From a virus, in the IMG/VR virus record IMGVR_UViG_3300027580_000247, positions 1 through 36,724 of that record: DNA of 36,724 bases; one strand, given 5' to 3'. The translations under genes and the position numbers were made by a program. Below the pieces are notes generated by a model that was not told the DNA's origin, did no database searches, and saw nothing but the letters and a program-made list of their open reading frames with translations. Of this stretch, positions 1 through 6,922 are shown piece by piece; position 1 is the first letter of the stretch; each line of letters begins with the position of its first letter.

Positions 1-53
1 TGGTGTAACGCGCCAAACGGATTGCATCGCAGCGCCGCATGGTTTGATAGCGA
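1..53. other. Probable phage right terminus
   Basis: This 53-base stretch follows the stop codon of the reverse transcriptase and holds no gene. The window opens with TG, and its other edge closes with CA, which is the 5'-TG...CA-3' form of Mu-type transposon ends. Six bases at each end agree at five positions when read inward (TGGTGT and TGGGGT). The inverted 23-bp repeat at 33-55 starts here. That the window edge equals the phage end is an inference; host flanks are not present to confirm it. Confidence 0.5.
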
Positions 54-55
54 CT
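33..55 (+). repeat. Terminal inverted repeat, left copy; likely transposase-binding site
   Basis: The 23 bases here match the reverse complement of 36562-36584 at 20 of 23 positions, with the shared core TTTGATAG followed by GACT. An inverted pair near the two ends of a Mu-like element is what is expected of binding sites for the DDE transposase. The copy begins 32 bp from the window edge and its last bases overlap the stop codon of the reverse transcriptase. The match and its placement are seen directly; the function is inferred. Confidence 0.6.
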
Positions 56-1088
56 ACGAAGAGGATCTCGTCAGCACGAGATCTCCCAGCACTCCCTCCA
101 AGGTGCGCCTCCCGTCGCACCTCTGCATGTAGCCGATGAAGCTGGTCACCTGCGGCCGGATATCCTCAAGGTCGACCTCCCCTTCTCGGTACAGCCTGGC
201 TAGGCGGCGGAAGCGGCGGCGAGCTCGCTTCACCGTCCGCTTGCGGGGCAGGCGGTGGGTGGTCCAGGTACGGTAGCCGCAGAAGTCTACCCCGTGCCGG
301 GCCGGGAACACGTCGGTCTTGTGGTTGAGCTGAAGGCCCAGATCCTGCTCCAGGTAGTCCGCAATGGCATCGTGGACCTCCCAGAGCGCCGCCTTGCTGG
401 GGCCGACGATCACGAAGTCGTCCATGTAGCGGACGTAGAGCTTCACCCCAAGCTGGTCCTTCACGTAGTGGTCGAGCTGGTCGAGGTACACGTTGGCGAA
501 CAGCTGGCTAGTGAGAGCGCCGATGGGCAAGCCGACGCCGTCCTCATGGCCGTAGCCGCGGATGATCCGCTCCGCCAGCGCTACCACCCGCCGGTCGCCG
601 ATCTCCCGCCCGATTGCGCGCATCAAACGGGCGTGCTGAATAGACGGGAAGTACCGGCGCACATCCGCCTTCAGCACCCAGGGGTCGCCCCAGCGCCCCT
701 GCCCGTGCCGGAGGAACCCCTGGAGTCGCTCCACCGCGGCGTGGCTGCCTTTGCCGGCCCGGCAAGCGTAGCTGTCCGCGATGAACCGGCGCTCGAAGCA
801 GGGTTCGATCTGCCGCACCAAGGCGTGGTGCACCACCCGGTCCGCAAAGGGCGGCGCCTGGATACGCCGAGGCTTGGGGTCAACGATGCCGAACTCGTAG
901 GGCGGCGACGGCCGCCACGTGCCCGCATTGAGCCGACTCTCCAGCTCAAGCAACCGGCCCTCCAGCCCCCAGCCGAACTGCATGCAAGGGCCGGTGTAGC
1001 GCTTGCCCTTACGCGCCTCCAGCCAGGCCGCGTGCAAATTCTGGAAGGTGGCCACATGCGACCACAGATTCTTCACCGTCTTCGGCAC
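54..1088 (-). CDS. rt: DGR reverse transcriptase
   Basis: A 344-residue group-II-intron-like reverse transcriptase of the diversity-generating retroelement type. It copies the TR RNA into cDNA with errors at adenines, and the cDNA then replaces the VR. Visible motifs are LKADVRRYFPSI (about 139-150, catalytic D142), GLPIGALTSQLFANVYL (about 186-202; the IG-x3-SQ form typical of DGR enzymes), and RYMDD (catalytic D223 and D224), followed by a basic thumb region. The GTG start at 1088 is chosen because GAAGGGGG lies just upstream. The frame is open for another 90 codons through the TR, but the conserved RT sequence begins only near this GTG. It is the last gene before the phage end. Identification is secure. 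Confidence 0.96.
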   Translation of the reverse strand: MPKTVKNLWSHVATFQNLHAAWLEARKGKRYTGPCMQFGWGLEGRLLELESRLNAGTWRPSPPYEFGIVDPKPRRIQAPPFADRVVHHALVRQIEPCFERRFIADSYACRAGKGSHAAVERLQGFLRHGQGRWGDPWVLKADVRRYFPSIQHARLMRAIGREIGDRRVVALAERIIRGYGHEDGVGLPIGALTSQLFANVYLDQLDHYVKDQLGVKLYVRYMDDFVIVGPSKAALWEVHDAIADYLEQDLGLQLNHKTDVFPARHGVDFCGYRTWTTHRLPRKRTVKRARRRFRRLARLYREGEVDLEDIRPQVTSFIGYMQRCDGRRTLEGVLGDLVLTRSSS

Positions 1089-1243
1089 CGTTCCCCCTTC
1101 GGAATATGGGAGGCCGCCACTTTCGCGCGTGCTACTCGCCGCGGCCCCGGGTCTATCTTTCGCCTCATGGAGGCGAGGATGACGGCCCCAAGATGAGGGC
1201 GCTGGACGCCGCCCGTGGGCAAGCGCCTTCTGGCCAATCCCTC

Positions 1244-1345
1244 TTGCGAGGCGGCCGCCGATGTTGCTGTTGGAGTTCGAGGCCACGTTGTTGCAGTTCA
1301 GACAGAAGGGCCCCGCCTGGGAGCCGTTGCTCCAGTTGCCGCCGT
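1244..1345 (-). repeat. DGR template repeat (TR)
   Basis: These 102 bp are the template copy of the repeat at 2073-2174. The two agree at 93 positions, and every one of the nine differences is at an adenine of the TR sense (minus) strand; 23 of the 102 positions are adenine. Read in the VR frame, TR holds eight AAC codons, the usual DGR design because NNC codons never give stops. TR lies between avd and the RT gene, with a 155-nt spacer (1089-1243) before the RT start, close to the spacer length in Bordetella phage BPP-1. The template RNA probably spans the avd 3' end, TR and spacer. Confidence 0.96.
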
Positions 1346-1354
1346 AACAGGCCA

Positions 1355-1708
1355 TCACCCTGTGCTCTTGCTGGACTGAATCCAGCCACCCACCATCCGC
1401 CCCACCTCGTCGATGTGGCGGGACCAGACCTCATAGCGGTGGTCGTTGATGTAGCGCAGCCGGTGCGCCTGGCGCACCAGGGAGCGCAGCATCTCCACCT
1501 CGATATCGAGGTCCTGCAAGGTGGTCTTCTTGTGGTACTTCTTCGCCGCCCGGACGGCCAGGTGGAGCATGGTCTGGCAGCGGTGGCGGATATCCGCGCA
1601 CAGCACGTGCCGCTCATACTTCGGAAAGTGCATGGCCGCCTGGTGGCTGTATGCGTGCAGCTCCTCCAGCTTGGCCAGGATCTTCAGGCCGTCGAGCGTG
1701 CTGGCCAC
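1355..1708 (-). CDS. avd: DGR accessory variability determinant (Avd)
   Basis: A 117-residue helical protein of the Avd four-helix-bundle family, which forms a pentameric barrel that binds the DGR reverse transcriptase and template RNA and is needed for mutagenic cDNA synthesis. Family-like features are the LKILAKLEELHAYSHQAAMHFPKYER start, the HRCQTMLHLAV and LDIEVEMLRSLVRQAHRL helices, and the C-terminal DEVGRMVGGW motif. The GTG start at 1708 sits just downstream of the stop codon of the preceding gene (1711); the frame is open further upstream but that part is Arg/Gly-rich and unlike the family. The stop is 9 bp before TR. Order VR - small gene - avd - TR - RT resembles BPP-1 with one extra gene. 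Confidence 0.9.
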   Translation of the reverse strand: MASTLDGLKILAKLEELHAYSHQAAMHFPKYERHVLCADIRHRCQTMLHLAVRAAKKYHKKTTLQDLDIEVEMLRSLVRQAHRLRYINDHRYEVWSRHIDEVGRMVGGWIQSSKSTG

Positions 1709-1710
1709 GG

Positions 1711-1995
1711 CTACGCTGCCCGCACCTCGTCGCGGGCGTACACCAGCCGCGCCTCGCCGTCCGGCTGTAGCACGTAATGGCACAGCAGGTCCGTCTCCCG
1801 CACCCGGCTGGGCGGCCGCTGCTCCACCGCGTTAGCCGGCGTGGCGCCCACGTAGTAGCGCCCCGCGTCCACATCCTTGGGAACCTTGTAGACCTTCACG
1901 TCCTGCCGATACTCGGAGGCGGGAACGCTCCGGTCCATGGCCGGAAGCCCCAGGCTCTTGATCTTGCCCCACTGAATCTGATTGCCGATCTTCAT
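1711..1995 (-). CDS. Small protein of unknown function inside the DGR cassette
   Basis: A 94-residue soluble protein that I do not recognise. It begins MKIGNQIQWGKIKSLGLPAM and has a mixed beta-like middle (DVKVYKVPKDVDAGRYYVG) and charged end; no signal peptide, membrane segment or Cys motif. AGGAG lies 9 bases before the ATG, so it is probably translated. It lies between the target-gene hairpin and avd, and its stop codon is 2 bases from the avd start, which suggests translational coupling with avd. It could be a DGR accessory factor, a tail protein, or an unrelated passenger. Confidence 0.75.
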   Translation of the reverse strand: MKIGNQIQWGKIKSLGLPAMDRSVPASEYRQDVKVYKVPKDVDAGRYYVGATPANAVEQRPPSRVRETDLLCHYVLQPDGEARLVYARDEVRAA

Positions 1996-2015
1996 CGCTT
2001 TTGCTCCTGATTAGG

Positions 2016-2037
2016 GGGCCGCGCTATCGCGCGGCCC
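2016..2037 (-). other. DGR target-site hairpin downstream of VR
   Basis: A perfect 9-bp GC stem (GGGCCGCGC / GCGCGGCCC) with a 4-nt loop reading GATA on the sense strand. It starts 35 bp past the 3' end of VR, after the stop codon of the receptor gene. Phage DGRs are known to need a hairpin or cruciform with a GC stem of about 7-10 bp and a GRNA loop downstream of VR for efficient target recognition; GATA fits GRNA. No T-run follows in the sense direction, so an intrinsic terminator is unlikely. Confidence 0.8.
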
Positions 2038-2064
2038 ACCAGAACGCCAGGTTTCAGGTTGCCG

Positions 2065-4902
2065 TCACACCTTTGCGAGGCGGCCGCCGATGTAGCTGTA
2101 GGAGCCCGAGGCCACGTTGGTGCAGCGCAGACAGAAGGGCCCCGCCTGGGAGCCGTTGCTCCAGCCGCCGCCGTGGTTGGGGATGTTGATCTCGCTGCTG
2201 TCGCTGGCCCACAGATAGTCGCCGTAGGTCCCGTTGGACTCGGTCCCGTCGGTGGCGCTGGGGAGCATCAGCGGCGCCAGATCGTAGTCCGTGCCGGACT
2301 CCTCGTGCATGGCCGTGGGCCAGCCGTCGGTGCTGGCGGTGGTGACACCGGTGGCCACCCAGGTCTGGTTGCCCTGCTGGTCCCAGACGCTCACCACATG
2401 GCTGCCATCCAGCTCCATGCCGTCCAACCATTGCCGAACGTTGCCCCACAGGCCAACGATGCCGCGGTAGGTGGCCTCGGCCACGTCGGTGGCGTCCACA
2501 TTGGCCGCGCTGCCCTGATTCACACGGCCCTGCCCGATCAGGCTCTGCCCGTCGGCGCCGCCGATCTCGATCATCATGAGCATGAGGATCGCGGAGCGCT
2601 GGTACATGGACCACAGCATGAACCCGTCCACGCCGCTGGCCGTGTTGCGCTCGGAGCACCGGCTCTGGAAGGTGGTGAAGTCGATCGAGACCAGCGGGTT
2701 ATAGCCCGGCAGCGACGCTGCCTTGCTGCCCGAGGCATTGGGATCGTCCACCGCCTGGTACTTGCCGACGTAGAACTGCGCCACCTCGGAGCCGCCGTCC
2801 ATGAACGCGGGGTGCAGCTGGTAGCCCGTGGCGGCCACGTCGGATATCCAGAACACCTTGTTGCCGTCCTGATCCGAGCCCGCCGGGGCCTGGCCCACCT
2901 GGTAATAGAACTTGGGGATCTCGACCATATCCTGGCCGTCGATCACCACATCCTTGATGGCGCCGAACACCGGATGGTTATCGAAGTAGCTCGTATCCGG
3001 GGTGATGTTGTTGCCGTCGGCGTCCACACGCTGCCAGCTGCCGGCGCCGCCGCCGCTGCTGACCAGCGCCAGGCCGATGATCTGAGCGAACAGCTCCTTG
3101 GTAGTGAAGCTCGTCTCCGCCGACCACTCCGACCAACCGATGTGCTGCCCCTCGAACCGGGCGCGCCAATAGTAGGTGGTCTGGCCGTCGGAGAGGATGC
3201 CGTCGGGCACCACGATGGTCGTCAGGTCGGTGCTGGTCTCGCCGCTGTCCCATAGCGGGGAATCGTAGCTGCCGCTGGCGGCGCGCAGCTGCCACTGCGT
3301 CGCCACGTGGCTTTCCCCCGCCTGGACGTAGCCAGCGGTCTGGGTGTCCGGATCACCGGCCGACAACTTCACGTAGACCGTATCGGACCCGATGCTGTCG
3401 TTGTCGCCCCAGGCCCACTCGCCGGCGTTCAAGCTGCCCAGCGTGCCTTGGGTCAGCTCGCTGCCATCGGCCAACAGGCGGTTCGGCTCCGCCGCGAGCG
3501 CGGTGCCGGTGTAGTAATACTCGCCGGCGACGGCGCTGCTCTCCGTCCATAGATCCGAGCTGCCATCGTTCAGATCGATCGGATCAAAGCCCTGCACCGC
3601 AAAGTCACTGACGGCCAGCGTCGGCTGGCTGGGGATATCGGTGGCGCCAGCGGCCGGGGTCTGGTTCGTGGGCGCTTCCACGAACTCCCACACGCTATCC
3701 GTCTCGAAGGTGGTCTCGGCCGACCACTCCGACCAGGCACCCTGATCGTCCTGGACCCGGGCCCGCCAGCCGTACTGCGTGCCCTCGGTGAGCACCCCTT
3801 CCGGCAGCGGATAGGAGAGCCCGCCGGCGACCGTGCCGCTATCGTGCAAGGGGGCGCTGTAATCGCCCGGCGTATCGGTCACCTGCACCTGCAATGCCGC
3901 CTGCGGGGTATCCGTGGGCGAGGTGTAGTCCGCCAGCGCCAGGGTGGGCGTCTCCGCGATCTGCGTGGCGCCGTCGGCCGGGTTATCGTTGGTGGGCTGC
4001 TCCGGCGGGTGGTGATCGCCGCCCAGGAGGGTCGGCTGATCGATGCCCACGATATGCTGCACCGTCACCGTGTCGCCCTCGGCCACCAGCTTCAGCTCGA
4101 ACGTCCCGCGCGCGGGCAGACGGAACTCCACATCCACGCGCCCGGTGTCCTGGCTATCGTCCACCAGGCCCAGGTCCGTCATGGCGGTGTCGCTGTCGCG
4201 GCGCCACTCCCACGGCACCTCGACCCAGCCGGAGGTCTGGGCATCGGTGTAGTACAGCCGCACCGACCCGGCGCTACCCCGGCGCACCACCACCGCCTTG
4301 TCGGTGTCGCCCGGCCCCAGCGACAAGGGCAGGCTGTAGTAGACCTGGCCGGGCTCCGCCGTGGCCTTGCCGTCGCCGATGGACCAGTTGGTCCGGCGCA
4401 GGGTGGCGCCGCTCAGGGTGGCCATCAGGTCCGTCGTGGTCGTGAAGCGAGTGTCCGAGAGGACCTCCGCCACCTCGACAACCTCCTGCGCCTGGTCCGT
4501 CTCGATGACGTACTCACGGCCCACCACCAGGTCCGCTGTGGAGCTGATATCTACGCTGTTATCGCCGGCGACCGTCTCCACACCGCTCACGCTCACCTGG
4601 TCCGATGCGGCGTAGAGCGGGTCGAAGAACTCGAAGAAGAACTTCTGCTCGCCGTAGGCGTTCTGGAGCCCCAGGAGCTGGCGCTGTAGCTCGCTGCGCA
4701 GCTTGAGATCGGAAACATCCAGGCCGCTCAGCTCGCTGAGCACCGAATCGATGGCGTCTTGCGTCGCCTGCTCGATGTCCTGCTGGATCTTGTCGGCGTC
4801 GATCGCGTCCTCGCCATAGGCGGTCAGCAGCAGATCCACCCGCTGGCGAAGCTCCTCCACGGCCTGCTGCGCGGCCGCGACCTCAGTCAAAATCTTGCCC
4901 AT
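2065..4902 (-). CDS. DGR-diversified tail fibre / receptor-binding protein
   Basis: A 945-residue tail protein whose last 37 residues are the DGR target. The N-terminus (1-85) is helical and coiled-coil-like. Residues about 100-290 look beta-rich. Two fibronectin-III-like repeats follow (about 302-402 and 410-602), each ending WRAR...WSEWSAETxF; the second carries an insert of about 100 residues. From about 605 a C-type-lectin-like, formylglycine-enzyme-like fold runs to the end, with GLWGNVRQWLDG (817-828) and the terminal GGGWSNGSQAGPFCLRC stretch. VR-encoded variable residues are G913, N916, R926, T928, N929, G933, Y935 and Y937. GAGGAGG precedes the ATG. By analogy with BPP-1 Mtd it should bind the host receptor at the fibre tip. 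Confidence 0.92.
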   Translation of the reverse strand: MGKILTEVAAAQQAVEELRQRVDLLLTAYGEDAIDADKIQQDIEQATQDAIDSVLSELSGLDVSDLKLRSELQRQLLGLQNAYGEQKFFFEFFDPLYAASDQVSVSGVETVAGDNSVDISSTADLVVGREYVIETDQAQEVVEVAEVLSDTRFTTTTDLMATLSGATLRRTNWSIGDGKATAEPGQVYYSLPLSLGPGDTDKAVVVRRGSAGSVRLYYTDAQTSGWVEVPWEWRRDSDTAMTDLGLVDDSQDTGRVDVEFRLPARGTFELKLVAEGDTVTVQHIVGIDQPTLLGGDHHPPEQPTNDNPADGATQIAETPTLALADYTSPTDTPQAALQVQVTDTPGDYSAPLHDSGTVAGGLSYPLPEGVLTEGTQYGWRARVQDDQGAWSEWSAETTFETDSVWEFVEAPTNQTPAAGATDIPSQPTLAVSDFAVQGFDPIDLNDGSSDLWTESSAVAGEYYYTGTALAAEPNRLLADGSELTQGTLGSLNAGEWAWGDNDSIGSDTVYVKLSAGDPDTQTAGYVQAGESHVATQWQLRAASGSYDSPLWDSGETSTDLTTIVVPDGILSDGQTTYYWRARFEGQHIGWSEWSAETSFTTKELFAQIIGLALVSSGGGAGSWQRVDADGNNITPDTSYFDNHPVFGAIKDVVIDGQDMVEIPKFYYQVGQAPAGSDQDGNKVFWISDVAATGYQLHPAFMDGGSEVAQFYVGKYQAVDDPNASGSKAASLPGYNPLVSIDFTTFQSRCSERNTASGVDGFMLWSMYQRSAILMLMMIEIGGADGQSLIGQGRVNQGSAANVDATDVAEATYRGIVGLWGNVRQWLDGMELDGSHVVSVWDQQGNQTWVATGVTTASTDGWPTAMHEESGTDYDLAPLMLPSATDGTESNGTYGDYLWASDSSEINIPNHGGGWSNGSQAGPFCLRCTNVASGSYSYIGGRLAKV
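2073..2174 (-). repeat. DGR variable repeat (VR)
   Basis: The copy of TR that sits at the 3' end of the receptor gene. It has nine substitutions relative to TR, all at TR adenines (three A to T and six to G or C on the sense strand), changing six of eight AAC codons to Gly, Arg, Thr, Gly, Tyr and Tyr. Identity ends at the sense ACGGCGGC on the 5' side and at CTCGCAA on the 3' side. The GC-only run near 2079-2089 at the 3' end is the likely initiation-of-mutagenic-homology region. The stop codon at 2065-2067 lies just past the repeat, so retrohoming keeps the native C-terminus. Confidence 0.96.
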
Positions 4903-4914
4903 CGTTTGCCTCCT

Positions 4915-5469
4915 CTAGGGCGTGTAGCCCTGGGTCTCCGCCCACGCTTCCAGGTTGTTCAGCCGGTCGCGGGCATCGATCAGGGACGTGGTCAGCTGCG
5001 TGATCTGGGTCAGGATGCGGGTCGCGTTGAGCGCCGGGTTGGCCGTATCACGGCTGTCGTAGCTGATCATGTCGGCCGTCAAAGCCGTGGCATCAGTAGG
5101 CACGTCGACATGCGCTAGACGCACGTGATGACTCGCCGCGCTGGTGACGGCCTTAAGGCGAGCATCGGTCTGCTGGCCGAGCACGTAGCTGGCCTCGAGC
5201 ACGATGTCGTAGGTCATCCCTGCTTCCGGCAGCTCGATCAGCTCCTGGGTATCCATCCGACACGTCAGCGAGTAGCCGTCGCGCTCGACGACAGCAACCG
5301 ACTCCGGGTAGTCGGGGTTCTCGCCCAGGCCGACCTCTAGCTGCAGGCCGCCGATCGGGACCACCTCGTAGCCCCAATACACTCCGGCCTCTACCACGCC
5401 GGCCATCTTGCGGTTCAGGGCGTGGCTGGCGTACTGCTCACGCCACTGCACATCGGCGGTCAACGCCAT
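4915..5469 (-). CDS. Tail-fibre-associated protein, unassigned
   Basis: A 184-residue protein without a family I can name. The first part (MALTADVQWREQYASHALNRKM...VYWGYEV) resembles the N-terminal particle-binding region often found in tail-fibre proteins, with beta-like segments to about residue 125. The last 40 residues (RILTQITQLTTSLIDARDRLNNLEAW) are a coiled coil, similar in style to the N-terminus of the receptor protein that follows. GGAGGAG precedes the ATG. It sits between the gpH-like protein and the DGR target gene, 12 bp from the latter, so a fibre adaptor or trimerising connector between baseplate and diversified tip is a reasonable guess. Confidence 0.75.
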   Translation of the reverse strand: MALTADVQWREQYASHALNRKMAGVVEAGVYWGYEVVPIGGLQLEVGLGENPDYPESVAVVERDGYSLTCRMDTQELIELPEAGMTYDIVLEASYVLGQQTDARLKAVTSAASHHVRLAHVDVPTDATALTADMISYDSRDTANPALNATRILTQITQLTTSLIDARDRLNNLEAWAETQGYTP

Positions 5470-5472
5470 CGA

Positions 5473-5883
5473 TCACTCCTCCGGGAACGTCATGTGGACC
5501 AGGTGCTCGTAGCGCTTGTCCGGGGTTATCCACTCCGGCAGGAAGCTCACCGCGGCCACGAGCGTGTCGGTCTGGTCGAACAGCCCGATGGCGGTCACCT
5601 GCGTCGGCTCCGCCACCGCCCCCTCGGGGATCACGGCCGTCGCCAGCACCGACTTGCCCGACGGCTCCGCCGTCACCAGCCCCGTATGCACGAGCGACCC
5701 CGGCAGGGACTCGGCATCGAACGGCGGCTCCTCGGGCTGCGGCGTATCCTCGCTGGTGTCGATCCAGCCGTAGCAGACGCCGAAGGACGCGATCTGCGGG
5801 CAAGCGGTCTGGCCCGCGACCCCCTCGGCCAAGCGGTCGTAAAAGGCCCCGAGCACGCGGGCCTGTTTCCAGGTGTCAGGCAT
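5473..5883 (-). CDS. Tail fibre N-terminal-type protein (gpH-like)
   Basis: A 136-residue protein resembling the N-terminal baseplate-attachment domain of phage tail fibres (DUF3751/gpH group): repeated beta segments with VLATAVIPEGAVAEPTQVTAIGLFDQTDTLVAAVSF and a closing Pro/aromatic-rich stretch. It lacks the long fibre shaft of P2 gpH. GGAGG precedes the ATG and the start overlaps the end of the gpI gene by 8 bp. The place directly after gpI is where P2 carries H, so in this phage the fibre seems to be split over three genes (this one, 4915-5469 and the DGR target). Family assignment is moderate. Confidence 0.75.
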   Translation of the reverse strand: MPDTWKQARVLGAFYDRLAEGVAGQTACPQIASFGVCYGWIDTSEDTPQPEEPPFDAESLPGSLVHTGLVTAEPSGKSVLATAVIPEGAVAEPTQVTAIGLFDQTDTLVAAVSFLPEWITPDKRYEHLVHMTFPEE

Positions 5884-6922
5884 TGGTGGCCTCCATCGGG
5901 ATATCTAAGGGCGCGGCGTCCACCGGCGCCGCGTCGAGGGTGGGCATGTGGTCCAGGCCGCGGATCTCCGGCCGCCGCAGCGCCGCGGCCGTGCGGGTGG
6001 TCAGGGCAGGGCGGTGGTCCGCCTCGGCGGTCACCGGCGCCAGCCAGCGCGAGCGCGCCGTCGGCCGGGCCGCGGCGGCCGCACCACCGGCAGGCGCCCG
6101 GGTGCGCGCCGCCGACGTGACCCCCAGCCGGGCCAGGGGCGGAATGCGGCCGTCTTCGCGGTAGGGGATCCAGCGGTCCATGGCCAGGCCGGCCAGGCCG
6201 TCCCCGTCCAGACGCAGGGCCTGGTCCAGGGTGCTCGCGCGCCCCAGGCGTACCGGCGCCGTGGTGACCACCGCCACCTTCCGGAACTGCTCTAGGGCGC
6301 GCTGGTCGAGCCGGGCACCGTCCAGGGCCCAGGCATCGAAAGTCGGCAGGATCGGCACTCCGAGCCCCGTGCGCCGCCGCACCCGGCGGCTACCGATTAG
6401 CTCCGGCGCCGGCATAGGCACCGAGAGGCGCACGGCGAACGCGATCCAAACCAGGTGTGAGCGCGCTGACTTGAAGGCATCGATGGTAGGCCGCAGCCGA
6501 TCGGAGGTATCCGCGTTCAGCAACACGCCGGACTCGATCGGCTCGCTGATCGTCGCACGCAGGGCGAACTCGAAGGGCCCAAGATCGTCGGCGCCGGCCT
6601 GGAACCACTCCACGATCTCCGCCTCGAGCCCGAGCGCTTCGAGCGCACGGCGCACCGCCCAGGGCGTGCCTTTATAGCGGTGCAGCTCCATGGCGCGAGA
6701 GACCAGGCGCTCGCGCTGGTCGCGCGTGATCGCGAGCCCCCAGCCTTCAACACCCATGACGTGAAACTGCCAGGCTAGCTGGCGCAGCGCGTCCGGGCTG
6801 GCCTCGGATACGCGGTAGACCAGCGCACGCTCGAGCGGGATCTCGTCCCAGGCGTCGAGCAGCGCTAGAAGGCGCTCGGCACGCTCGTCGCGGATGCCGT
6901 CGGGGAGTAGCCGCTCATCCAT
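5876..6922 (-). CDS. I: Baseplate/tail protein I (P2 gpI family)
   Basis: A 348-residue protein. The first 175 residues carry the P2 gpI pattern: LLPDGIRDERAERLLALLDAW, ALVYRVSEASPDALRQLAWQF and the ELHRYKGTPWAVRRALEALG segment. In P2, gpI joins with gpJ in the wedge of the contractile-tail baseplate. It is longer than P2 gpI (about 176 residues); the extra C-terminal half is Ala/Arg/Pro-rich and contains the phrase RLGVTSAARTRAPAGGAAAA, a low-complexity linker-like region with some repeats of RxLxxxxxxDxxxL. The start overlaps the end of gpJ by 8 bp. No strong Shine-Dalgarno is seen, which fits coupled translation. Confidence 0.88.
   Translation of the reverse strand: MDERLLPDGIRDERAERLLALLDAWDEIPLERALVYRVSEASPDALRQLAWQFHVMGVEGWGLAITRDQRERLVSRAMELHRYKGTPWAVRRALEALGLEAEIVEWFQAGADDLGPFEFALRATISEPIESGVLLNADTSDRLRPTIDAFKSARSHLVWIAFAVRLSVPMPAPELIGSRRVRRRTGLGVPILPTFDAWALDGARLDQRALEQFRKVAVVTTAPVRLGRASTLDQALRLDGDGLAGLAMDRWIPYREDGRIPPLARLGVTSAARTRAPAGGAAAAARPTARSRWLAPVTAEADHRPALTTRTAAALRRPEIRGLDHMPTLDAAPVDAAPLDIPMEATNA

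Noticed and set aside
1-12. Similarity of the left terminus TGGTGTAACGCG to an internal GTGGGTTACGCG (reverse complement, near 36645-36656)
   Set aside because: The match is short and imperfect and one copy is not terminal; probably chance.
41-62. Match to the classical Mu A-protein binding consensus
   Set aside because: A partial fit can be drawn, but the consensus is degenerate and this transposase is only distantly related to MuA. The inverted match between the two ends is the better evidence.
1089-1358. Extended 434-residue form of the reverse transcriptase starting at 1358
   Set aside because: The extra residues are the translated TR and spacer; RT homology starts near 1088, where a good ribosome site and GTG are found. 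Kept only as a finding.
2016-2037. Intrinsic terminator after the tail-fibre gene
   Set aside because: No T-run follows the stem in the sense direction; position, stem and GRNA loop fit the DGR hairpin better.
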